Part shown: in pieces, positions 35,001-41,738 of the stretch
How the letters are laid out: every line of letters starts with the position of its first letter
Numbering within the stretch: the stretch's first letter is position 1
Assembly (NCBI RefSeq): GCF_003259365.1
Contig: NZ_QLLY01000019.1
Coordinates: forward strand, 109,827-173,826
Source of the DNA: Streptomyces sp. PsTaAH-137
Lineage (GTDB): Bacteria > Actinomycetota > Actinomycetes > Streptomycetales > Streptomycetaceae
Direction of reading: 5' to 3'
DNA length: 64,000 nucleotides
Program-made: the position numbers and the translations under genes
The notes under the pieces: generated by a model
What the model was told of the DNA's origin: nothing
Databases searched by the model: none
What the model saw: only the letters and a program-made list of their open reading frames with translations

Positions 35001-36965
35001 CCCTTCGACTCCAACGGCCAGACCATGGACGCCCCATGGGAGAAGAAGGCCGACACGGACAACCAGCAGTCCCAGCAGAATGCGCAGACCGACCAGAACA
35101 CGCAGGCCGACCAGAACTCGCAGAACTCGCAGGCCGATCAGAACACGCAGTCTGACCAGTCACCGCAGTCGGACGAGTCTGCGCAGAATCCGCAGTCGAA
35201 CCAGTCGAACCAGTCGAACCAGTCGAACCAGTCGAACCAGTCGAACCAGTCGAACCAGTCGAACCAGCCCACGCAATCGCCGCAGTTGACTCAGCCTGAT
35301 CAGTCGCCGCAGTCGAACCAGCCGATGCAGGCCGATCCGCCGAACCAGTCACCACAGTCGGACCCGTCGACACAGCCGGGCCAGTCGCATCAGCCCGACC
35401 AGTCGACCCAGTCGACCCAGTCGACCCAGCCCGACCCCTCGACACAGCCTGGCCAGCCGACGCAGTCCAACCCGTCACCACAGCCCGACCAGCCGACGCA
35501 GCCCACCCCCACAACCCCCGACCCCACCCCCCAAAACACCACCCCCACCACCCCCACCACCCTGGGCTACGGAGCAACCCCCGAGCCGGATGCCGGCAAT
35601 GGGCCGACGCCGCACCCCGACGACTCGCAGCCCAGGGTCCGCCGGGACCACGCGGGGGACAGGCTGCTCGGGCTCAGCCCCCAGGAGGCGCAGCAGATCA
35701 ACGATCAGCGGCGCCAGCGGTACGACGCCCAGCGCGCGAAACTCCAAGAGCGCGTCCAGAAGGCGGAACTGACCGAGCAGCGGGCCAAGGAGCGGGCCGA
35801 GAAGGCCGAGAAAAAGGGCAACACCGCGCAGGCCACCAAGGCGAGAGCGACGGAGCTGAAGCACCGCAACATCGCGGAGGCGTTGCGCGGCCGCATCCAG
35901 GGGCTGGACCCCAACACGTTGCGCAACGACGAGGTCGCCGGTCTGCCGCCGGACGCGGCGCAGGACCGGCTCCGGGACTCGCACGCCGTGTACCAGATCG
36001 AACACGGCACGGTGGACCAGCAGTTGCGGGACTGGGCCAACCCCCAGCACCCGGCCGCCCAGCACGGGATCAGCCCCCTCGCTCAGGTCCTGCGCACGGC
36101 CACCGGGCAGAACCAGCACGCCGACGCGGCCCCCCACAAGCCGAAGACCTTCACCAAGGCGGGCCTGGAGCGAGCCCTTCCGGGGTTCGCCGACCTCAAC
36201 CGTGGTGAACAGATGCATGTGATCACCACCCTGGCGAGGCTCAGTCAGGGCGTTCACCACGAGTACGGGGTGCGCAACCAGCCCGGACAGAGCGGAAACA
36301 CGGCGGTCGGCGGACACAAGGCACGAAACGAGCGCGTGCCGAAGAACGTCACAGACAATGTCGCCGCGCAGGGACTCACGGGAGTGGGCCACACACCCGA
36401 CTTCGGCGGCGTCAACTACGCGGTCATCGAGGTGGAGCGCAACGGCGTGGTGGAGTACGTCGTCGACTCGTCGGTCCCCAAGGGCCCCGACATCAGCGAC
36501 AAGCCGAAACACTCCGAGGACCACCTCCTCGACTGGATGGACGAGAAGAACGCGGAACAGACCGCCGCCGGACAACCCGGCTATCGGATCAGCGGCCTCT
36601 ACACGGAACGCGAGCCCTGTGGCGAGGACCGCGGTGGCCGGTCGAGTTCCAACTGTTCCGACCAGCTGAGCAACCGACTCGACGACGACGTGCCCGTGTA
36701 CTACAGCACCGCTTATCGCGCTCATCCGGAACGCGCGGCCGCGCGGGAGGCGTACCGGCAGGCCAACCGCGACCAGTACAAGCTGTCGCAGGGCCTCCAG
36801 CCGGGCGATGCCATGACAGACGCGCAGCGCCGGGAGTTCGACCGCATGGTGATGGCGGCGGTACCCGACGCACGCCAGGAGACCGAGCTTGAGGCGGACT
36901 TCGACCGTCACATCAAGAGCAAGACCTCCCAGCTGTGGAATGACCTCGCCGGTCAGTTGAGGTAG
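32007..36965 (+). CDS. Giant type VII polymorphic toxin: CpnT-like N-domain, papain-fold toxin and deaminase domains
   Basis: 1652 residues, GTG start with GGGGGA upstream. Residues 1-230: WXG100-like secretion domain (MMLPDELAWLLEMLGFDW). Residues 235-420: Gly/Ser repeats. Residues 420-800: Pro/Thr/Ser linker. Residues 804-1008: papain-fold toxin of the Tox-PL (glutamine deamidase-like) type, with Cys871 (NNCLDNA), His962 (GGGGHAFNVY) and Asp977 (WVDHQTGE). Residues 1010-1190: Asn/Gln/Ser repeats. Residues about 1215-1290: charged coiled coil. Residues 1370-1610: deaminase-fold domain with HSE at 1502-1504, PC at 1537-1538 and Cys1550, the Zn-site pattern of XOO_2897-like nucleic acid/nucleotide deaminases. 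The following SUKH-4 gene is the probable immunity gene. Two intact effector domains in one chain are unusual; the inner one might instead aid processing. Confidence 0.8.
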   Translation: MAMMLPDELAWLLEMLGFDWPTANEDHLTQCAATWREFGAQVGDIQASAVQSAGNVTADNYGDSIDAFVEKWQDFSGGSGYLDDARQAAEMIAFVFDTAAVLVIAMKIAVIIQLTVLAIQIAIAAATAVVTFGLSGAASAALSQVTRVAVRKILKETAQAILEAVLEAVKEPFISALEEMSKDLIAQTVNQNFGAQDGYNLGRTANAGATAVKDGFDNFGATLGESLRDGAGGRAGHHARGGLDHAAGNGGHGGSDSGSSSSGDGSSGSGSGSGSGSDSGSGAGSGSGSGADGGSGSGSGSGAGSGSGSGSSGGSGGSGSSSAGSGAGSGSGSGSHSSSGSGSGAGDGGGGSGHTGSSSAASSPSAGSSGAGSDGGQVRTTAAASGDTGGASSGTTSVGASASADPGGGTSSADSNRPLTPFDAGYHEQQPAAHTSAQTETGGADGASGAQHHSGPETRAAAETSTASPTPTPTPSPAPSGESAQSINTSSESAPAAQDTNGPQSPGSAHTPSQGSPHDPSAGQDPRTQVQQPAAAQAGTPTSTDPSTSPSNTSPTSTSPSNTTPGTTPGSTPGSTPGTTPSSTPSGGPSTGTTPHTGTGSSPGSPSRSSAPTFQAQSVTTTEAPASSTSSRPGPTLASTTTSDPGPATNIPNQAPQTGPAPATNAQPTAPAQQPARPATSTPQPRTDTPQRANPTQTPAQPTRQTPTQTPTRPSTQTPTPNNPNPNPNPAPTPAQQTPAGVPNRTTPANPTNTVPPGVYADPTPHPNGKPNTQQPSPTPDHGAPATPPPDSAPPTPPPLSQGQSLQQIRDSLNHAPFGLLPPDPAHQQALADAVPRNPDGTPQRHPDPHGNWAQLQNDGGLQQPGRSNNCLDNARAGLSTWFGDPQVSAPRTPDTNADGTLDRMSPERDSYNNLDAWAGRPQIWAGADHPNPYARIADHLQQAGPGSAAVVGVQWPGGGGHAFNVYNHNGNIVWVDHQTGEVSDSPIHTGAAGVRYVPFDSNGQTMDAPWEKKADTDNQQSQQNAQTDQNTQADQNSQNSQADQNTQSDQSPQSDESAQNPQSNQSNQSNQSNQSNQSNQSNQSNQPTQSPQLTQPDQSPQSNQPMQADPPNQSPQSDPSTQPGQSHQPDQSTQSTQSTQPDPSTQPGQPTQSNPSPQPDQPTQPTPTTPDPTPQNTTPTTPTTLGYGATPEPDAGNGPTPHPDDSQPRVRRDHAGDRLLGLSPQEAQQINDQRRQRYDAQRAKLQERVQKAELTEQRAKERAEKAEKKGNTAQATKARATELKHRNIAEALRGRIQGLDPNTLRNDEVAGLPPDAAQDRLRDSHAVYQIEHGTVDQQLRDWANPQHPAAQHGISPLAQVLRTATGQNQHADAAPHKPKTFTKAGLERALPGFADLNRGEQMHVITTLARLSQGVHHEYGVRNQPGQSGNTAVGGHKARNERVPKNVTDNVAAQGLTGVGHTPDFGGVNYAVIEVERNGVVEYVVDSSVPKGPDISDKPKHSEDHLLDWMDEKNAEQTAAGQPGYRISGLYTEREPCGEDRGGRSSSNCSDQLSNRLDDDVPVYYSTAYRAHPERAAAREAYRQANRDQYKLSQGLQPGDAMTDAQRREFDRMVMAAVPDARQETELEADFDRHIKSKTSQLWNDLAGQLR
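32760..33060 (+). repeat. Gly/Ser microrepeat region in the giant toxin
   Basis: About 300 bp of degenerate ggttcc/gggtcc-type hexamers encoding Gly-Ser dipeptides; prone to slippage. Confidence 0.8.
35193..35264 (+). repeat. 9-bp tandem repeat, 8 perfect copies, in the giant toxin
   Basis: Unit cagtcgaac encodes Gln-Ser-Asn eight times in the linker between the papain-fold and deaminase domains. Flanking sequence is an imperfect continuation (codons for Gln, Asp, Ser, Asn, Pro, Thr) over about 35040-35500. Confidence 0.95.
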
Positions 36966-37028
36966 GGGCCCGTTGAGGTGATGAGATGATCCGGTACCGA
37001 GCGGACGCAAGGCGGAGGACCCACAGGC

Positions 37029-39323
37029 ATGTACGAGAGTGTCACCGCGGAGACGGCGGCGGAGCGGATCGTCGCATGGCACGGTGAGGGCGAGGCCCAC
37101 CTGGTCGAGCTGATGGGATCGGCCGGTTCGGGACAGGCCTCGATCCTCGCGCGGGTAAGGGAAGCGGTGCCGGACGCGGTATCGATCGACGCCACCGGCC
37201 TCGCCCCGCGCGCACTCGCCGACCGGGTCCGCGACGCCCTGCGGGGCAGGCCGGACACCGGCGCGCCCGGCCTGGTCCTCGTCGCGTCCGGCCAGCGCAT
37301 CGCCTCCACGGCGCCCCCCGGATCCATCGGACCCATGGGAACCCCCGGATACCCGGACGCCGCGCTGAATCTCCTGAACTGGGAGATCGTCCGGGAACTC
37401 GGCGCCCTTGTGGTCGTCGAGGTCGACTGGCACGACACATGGTTCGCCGGCCGGCGGCGTCTGGAGGTCCGGCCGCCCGATCGCAGCCCCTCGTCGCCGG
37501 AGGCCTCGCCGGAGTGGGCCCTCCAGGCACTGGCCCTCGCCCCCCGCGGTCTGGTTCCGCTGGCGGTGTGGCGACACCTGTCGCAGTCGCTGAACGGCGG
37601 CGACCTGGACCTGCCCCTGGACGCCTCGGACATCTCCGCGGTCGGCGACTCGTACCGCATCGACGACTGGGACCGCGCCCGGGAACTGGCCGTCGCCGTC
37701 GACCCGGGCACGGCCCGCCGGGTGCACGACGAGGTGGCGCACTGGCTGCGCGGCCACGCGGGCGAGGCGAGCGATCTCGGCGGCTATGCGGAGCGGGCCC
37801 TTGCCGTGCACGCCGCCAAGGGCGGTCGCTACGGCGACTACTTCCAGGAGCTCAAACAGGACCCCGCCCTCCTGTCCCTCCTGTCACCGCACAGCCTGAT
37901 CGAGTCCGAACGGCTGGTCGCCGCCCACCTGCCCTGCGTACGGCGAGATCCCGCGTACCGGGACCGGTACGCGCGCTGGTCGGCGGCGTCGCTGCCCGCC
38001 TGGGCCGAGGCGCTGGAGTGGGCGGGCCTGGAGACGTACGAGCGCGACGAATGGATGTCCTGGCTCGTGCTGGCGGCGCGGGCCCAGGGCGACGAGGAGA
38101 CGGCGGCCGCGGTGGCCGCGGCCGTGCCGGAGCGGACGTGGACGGTGCGCTGGGCGCGCTGGCGTCCGCCGGGCGTCATCGACCCGAGGAGCGTGTTCCC
38201 GGGGCCGGTCACCGGGCTCGACCTCGCCCCCGACGGATGGGACCCGAAGGGCAGGCCGGCGGTCGTCGCCCGCGACGACACTCCCTCCGCGCCGCGATTC
38301 TGGGTGTTCGACGCCGCTACGGGCGAGGTGCTCGCCGGACCGTGGACGGACGGCGTCCCCGCGTTCGGCCAGAGCGAGCCGGCATGGCAGAACGGCGGCG
38401 GGCGGCTGCGGGCCTGGGCCGCGTTCGACCCGTTCCCGCCGGGGCCGCGGCTGGTGCAGGACCAGTTGCGGGTCGGTGACCTCGTGGTGGTGGCGTCGGC
38501 AGGCGGGATCTTCGCCGTCGAGGCCACCGAGCCTGGACGGTTTGCCGACGGATTCCCAGGACCGCGGACGGCCGACGCCGAGGACGACTGGGACGACGAC
38601 GAAGACGACGATCTCGAAGACCTCGAGGATCTCCACCTCGACGACCTCGACGAGGACGACGACAATTTCCTCGGCCGAGCCATGCCGTCCCCGCGCAAGG
38701 CTCAGTCGATGGAGGTCGTGCCCTGCCACGTCGCGCCCGGGCAGGCGGGCTTCGCCGCGTCACCCGAGGCCGTTTTCGGTGCGGCGTCTCTCGTCCGCCT
38801 GCCCGCGTCACTGCTGCCGGCGGATCTGAGCGATCCTGCGACCCGCCACACTTTGACCGCGCCCGGGCTGCCGTCCCTGTCGGCGGCCGAAATCACCCTG
38901 GCCATCGATCCGGACTCGCCCCTGCCCCGGATCGGGGACCTGCCGCTGTACGGACTCGGCGACTGGAACGGCGGCCCGATCGCCGTGCACGGCTCCACCG
39001 GCAGGGTCTACCGGTTGCCCCGGGACGGCGACTGGACCGAGGCCGATCTGCCCGACGCCACGCCGCCCGACCCGGACCGGTACGGCGACTGGACCGCGGG
39101 GGAGTGGAACGTCGATCACGACGCCCCCCATCTGATGGCCGAGAGCCTTGACACCTTCGTCCGTCTCGTCACCACCTGGACGGTCCTCAGGGGACATTTC
39201 CCGATGGCGTACACACAGAGTGAGCTCCTCGCCCTGCGCGGCGAACTCGAGGACCACCTGAGGGGCGTCAGCCTCCATGCCGCGTACAGCTGGTGGACCG
39301 AGGGTCTGCAAGAGGTCCTGTGA
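37029..39323 (+). CDS. SUKH-4 family immunity protein with degenerate NTPase-like N-terminus
   Basis: 764 residues, ATG after GGAGG. Residues 1-210 resemble an NTPase: VELMGSAGSGQASIL where the P-loop Lys is Gln, and VVVEVDWHDTW as a Walker B-like strand. The middle holds helical repeats and an acidic stretch (DDDEDDDLEDLEDLHLDDL). The C-terminal about 400 residues contain the SUKH-4 region, ending with WNVDHDAPHLMAESLDTF, HFPMAYTQSELLAL and SWWTEGLQEVL. SUKH proteins bind and neutralise nuclease and deaminase toxins. Lying 63 bp after the giant toxin, it is the likely cognate immunity gene. The damaged P-loop suggests that domain binds rather than hydrolyses nucleotide. Confidence 0.78.
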   Translation: MYESVTAETAAERIVAWHGEGEAHLVELMGSAGSGQASILARVREAVPDAVSIDATGLAPRALADRVRDALRGRPDTGAPGLVLVASGQRIASTAPPGSIGPMGTPGYPDAALNLLNWEIVRELGALVVVEVDWHDTWFAGRRRLEVRPPDRSPSSPEASPEWALQALALAPRGLVPLAVWRHLSQSLNGGDLDLPLDASDISAVGDSYRIDDWDRARELAVAVDPGTARRVHDEVAHWLRGHAGEASDLGGYAERALAVHAAKGGRYGDYFQELKQDPALLSLLSPHSLIESERLVAAHLPCVRRDPAYRDRYARWSAASLPAWAEALEWAGLETYERDEWMSWLVLAARAQGDEETAAAVAAAVPERTWTVRWARWRPPGVIDPRSVFPGPVTGLDLAPDGWDPKGRPAVVARDDTPSAPRFWVFDAATGEVLAGPWTDGVPAFGQSEPAWQNGGGRLRAWAAFDPFPPGPRLVQDQLRVGDLVVVASAGGIFAVEATEPGRFADGFPGPRTADAEDDWDDDEDDDLEDLEDLHLDDLDEDDDNFLGRAMPSPRKAQSMEVVPCHVAPGQAGFAASPEAVFGAASLVRLPASLLPADLSDPATRHTLTAPGLPSLSAAEITLAIDPDSPLPRIGDLPLYGLGDWNGGPIAVHGSTGRVYRLPRDGDWTEADLPDATPPDPDRYGDWTAGEWNVDHDAPHLMAESLDTFVRLVTTWTVLRGHFPMAYTQSELLALRGELEDHLRGVSLHAAYSWWTEGLQEVL

Positions 39324-39376
39324 CGCAAGAAGCCCTGTCCTGACCGGCCGCAACTGCCAAGAACGAGGTTCCCCCG

Positions 39377-39730
39377 CACGGCTGACCAGATCCCCACCCT
39401 CTCCGAGCGGCACGCGCGCCTGCGCGACGATCTGTGCGCCATCGCCTCGGACCACCCGGGGACGAATCCTGTCGACACGCTCGGCGACCCGGCCGGCGAC
39501 GCGCGGGCGGCACTCGGTCGCCTCGACACCACTGAGGGCCGTCGCGAGAGGACGGGTTTCCCGAGTTGCCCGGCACGGAGGCCGCGGCCGAACTCGGCGT
39601 GTATCTGTTGAGCGAGGCGGGCCGGGCCGCGTACGCCGAGGAATACGAGCCGGACGAGGCACCGGCCGTGTACGACTGCGAGATGTTCCTCAGTGACGTG
39701 CTCGCCGACGCCTCGTACCAGCTGCCCTGA
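39377..39730 (+). pseudogene. Remnant of a small protein gene, frameshifted
   Basis: Coding-like bias runs through about 350 bp with no intact frame. One frame reads ADQIPTLSERHARLRDDLCA and DTLGDPAGDARAALGRLDTT. After about 39556 the signal moves to another frame, FPELPGTEAAAELGVYLLSE then AYAEEYEPDEAPAVYDCEMF, ending at a stop at 39730. No plausible start codon with a ribosome site is seen. The parent family is not recognised. Its place after the toxin/immunity pair fits a decaying immunity or orphan module. Confidence 0.5.
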
Positions 39731-39778
39731 ACGCGACCGCGTTCGGCGCGGGGGCGCGGGTCCGTTAGGGTCGCGGGC

Positions 39779-40150
39779 ATGACACGTGCGGGTGGAGACG
39801 GCACCGGCCTCCAGTGGGAGGGCGACTTCTCGCGGCAGTGGGAGGCCGAGCTGCCGCCCGAGGAGCGCGCGCTCGCCGAGGAGCGGGCGCGGGTCGCCGA
39901 GGTGCTGCGGCGCGAGCGGCTGCGCGCCGTCGTGTGCGCTGCCGTCTTCCTCGCGGCGGCGCTCGCGGCACTCGTCGGACAGGCCGTCGGGGGCGTCGGC
40001 GCGATGGCTCTGACCACCAACGCTCTCGGTGTGCTGGGCGGATGCGGCGCGCTGTGGCTCGCCGTGCGTGGTGGGGCCGGGGCAGGCCGGACCGGGCTGT
40101 GGCTGATGGTCGGTTCGGCTCTGGTCGTCGCGGTGGGCCAGGCGGTCTGA
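39779..40150 (+). CDS. Small two- to three-helix membrane protein, probably leaderless
   Basis: 123 residues: an acidic/basic helical cytoplasmic N-terminus (ERALAEERARVAEVLRRERL) and hydrophobic helices near 49-68, 73-95 and 103-121. There is no ribosome site before the ATG, but TAGGGT at 39766-39771 ends 7 nt upstream, so transcription likely begins at the start codon. Function unknown. Confidence 0.6.
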   Translation: MTRAGGDGTGLQWEGDFSRQWEAELPPEERALAEERARVAEVLRRERLRAVVCAAVFLAAALAALVGQAVGGVGAMALTTNALGVLGGCGALWLAVRGGAGAGRTGLWLMVGSALVVAVGQAV

Positions 40151-40171
40151 CCCCCCGACGGATATCCGTGG

Positions 40172-40648
40172 CTAGGCCATCTTGGTCATGTGGGACACGG
40201 TGCCACCGTTGCCCGCGGCGAAGTCGATGTCGTTCCGCTGCTGACGGATGAGTTCCTCGTTGAAGGACTCGTTCTCGTCGTGGTTCTTCGCCATGCCACT
40301 GAGCGCGCCGCCGATGTTCGTCAGCTCCTGCGCCAGGTGGTTCATCGACTCGAACATGCCGGTCTGCAGGCCCTCGTAGGCGATGCCGAACTTCTCACCG
40401 ATCTCGTCGTCGCCCCACGGCGGCATGTCCGCCTTGTCGGCGAAGCTCGTCAGACCCTGCACGAAACCGTCGACCTGGCCCGGCTGCGCGGCGGCCGGGC
40501 CGCCGCTGGTGGGCGCGCAGGCGTTGACGGACGCCAGACCGTTCTGCAGCGCCGCGGCCGCGGCGGCGAAACGGCTGCCCAGGTCCTGGAAGTTGGTGCC
40601 TTCCCGAGCCAGGGACTGCGTATCGGTACGTATTCCTTCGCGCGGCAT
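40172..40648 (-). CDS. WXG100/EspC-like secretion protein
   Basis: 158 residues with ATG after GAGAGG. The N-terminus RTDTQSLAREGTNFQDLGSR and the MPPWGDDEIGEKFGIAYEGL segment followed by ESMNHLAQELTNIGGALSGM match the pattern of the genes at 3359 and 6950 (Trp-Gly-Asp/Glu-Asp turn), with a longer loop between helices and a longer C-terminus. Last gene of an operon with 41735 and 40698. Likely a secreted partner protein. Confidence 0.72.
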   Translation of the reverse strand: MPREGIRTDTQSLAREGTNFQDLGSRFAAAAAALQNGLASVNACAPTSGGPAAAQPGQVDGFVQGLTSFADKADMPPWGDDEIGEKFGIAYEGLQTGMFESMNHLAQELTNIGGALSGMAKNHDENESFNEELIRQQRNDIDFAAGNGGTVSHMTKMA

Positions 40649-40697
40649 GGTGTTCCTCTCGGGTGGGAGGGCTGGTCGGGAGGGGATCAGAACCGGA

Positions 40698-41738
40698 TCA
40701 GAACAAGCCGTGCCACAACTGCTCCACGATCACCGACCACCAGTTGACCGGATCGTCGAAGCACGTGGCGTCGAGGGCGAAGAGACGGTCCTGGAGATCG
40801 GCGACCGCCGTGCCCGCCTCGTACGGGTCCATACCCGGCATGAGGTCGCGGGTCGTGGAGAGCGCGGCGAGAGAGTGGGCGAAGGCGGCGACCGAGGCGT
40901 TCACATAACGGCCGCTTCCCGTGGACGGGTTGGCGGCCCACACGGAGCCCGCCTCCTGCTGCACCGTGATCACGTACCGCCCGTCCGTGCCGATCCGGGT
41001 GTGCATGGAGAGGACGTCGATGGCGGCGGGGCTGAGCTCGGCGTCCAGTTCGAGCAGGTGCGTGGCGGCGTCGGTGAACAGCCCGCCGGCCGGCGGGCTG
41101 TCCGGCCGGTCGGCGGTGAAGAAGAAACGGATGTCGGCCGGAAGCCCGGTGCCGACGAGCGTGTCGACGGCCGCGTCGGGGAGCAGGGCTGCGGCGACGA
41201 GCGCACTGTCGTAGCGCAGGACCGGAAGCCCGTCGGGAAGGCGCTCCGGGAGGGGAGCGGGAGGCGTCGACGCCGCGTCGGGCAGCGGCGGACGGTGCGG
41301 GCGCGGCGGCGGCGCCTGGCCTGCGAGCAGCGCCGTCGACTCCACCTGCGCGATGAGCGCCGCGACCCCCGCGGCCCGCTCGGCCGGGTCCGCGCCGTAC
41401 ACGGTGCCGTACGAGAGGGCGGCGGTCGGGAAGCCGGAGGTCAGCGCGTTGAAGGTATAGCCACCGGGGAGGGAGGAGGGGCTGAGGTCCGTGTGGACCG
41501 CCAGCACATTCCCCGCGGGGACGCCCAGGCGGTTCAGGTCCGTCCACCCCTGGTACTCGACGTGGGGCAGGCCGGGACCCGAGACCCGGGTCAGATACGT
41601 CTCCTCCCCGGTGCGGGGATCGACGTACGTGAACACGGCTGTGTTCCCCGGGCCGGTCGCGGGACGTCCGTCCGCTGCCGTGGCCTGCGTCGGAGCCTGG
41701 CCGTCGGGCCGGGTCTCGTCATGGTCGGAGGTGGTCAC
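40698..41738 (-). CDS. Possible inactive deaminase-like domain fused to SUKH-4-like domain
   Basis: 346 residues, GTG start overlapping the upstream stop by 4 nt. Residues 55-135 (LPHVEYQGWTDLNRLGVPAG, LSPSSLPGGYTFNAL, FPTAALSYGTVYG) follow the layout I expect of XOO_2897-like deaminase domains. Where a catalytic domain would have Glu-Pro-Cys and a later Cys, this one has Ser-Pro-Ser-Ser and Thr-Phe, so it would be inactive. The C-terminal 180 residues resemble SUKH-4 (ADIRFFFTADRPD; RYVNASVAAFAHSLAAL; NWWSVIVEQLWHGLF). It may be an immunity protein or a toxin mimic. The SUKH-4 part is more certain than the deaminase part. Confidence 0.6.
   Translation of the reverse strand: MTTSDHDETRPDGQAPTQATAADGRPATGPGNTAVFTYVDPRTGEETYLTRVSGPGLPHVEYQGWTDLNRLGVPAGNVLAVHTDLSPSSLPGGYTFNALTSGFPTAALSYGTVYGADPAERAAGVAALIAQVESTALLAGQAPPPRPHRPPLPDAASTPPAPLPERLPDGLPVLRYDSALVAAALLPDAAVDTLVGTGLPADIRFFFTADRPDSPPAGGLFTDAATHLLELDAELSPAAIDVLSMHTRIGTDGRYVITVQQEAGSVWAANPSTGSGRYVNASVAAFAHSLAALSTTRDLMPGMDPYEAGTAVADLQDRLFALDATCFDDPVNWWSVIVEQLWHGLF

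Noticed and set aside
35193..35264. CRISPR-like array
   Set aside because: The 9-bp units are contiguous, with no unique spacers, and encode protein.
36510..36656. Calling the deaminase domain a DddA/SCP1.201 type
   Set aside because: The second Zn motif has 11 residues between the two Cys instead of a tight PCxxC, which fits XOO_2897-like families better; exact family left open.
35475..37811. 778-codon minus-strand frame over the toxin end and SUKH-4 gene
   Set aside because: Shadow frame crossing two genes with clear domain motifs on the plus strand.
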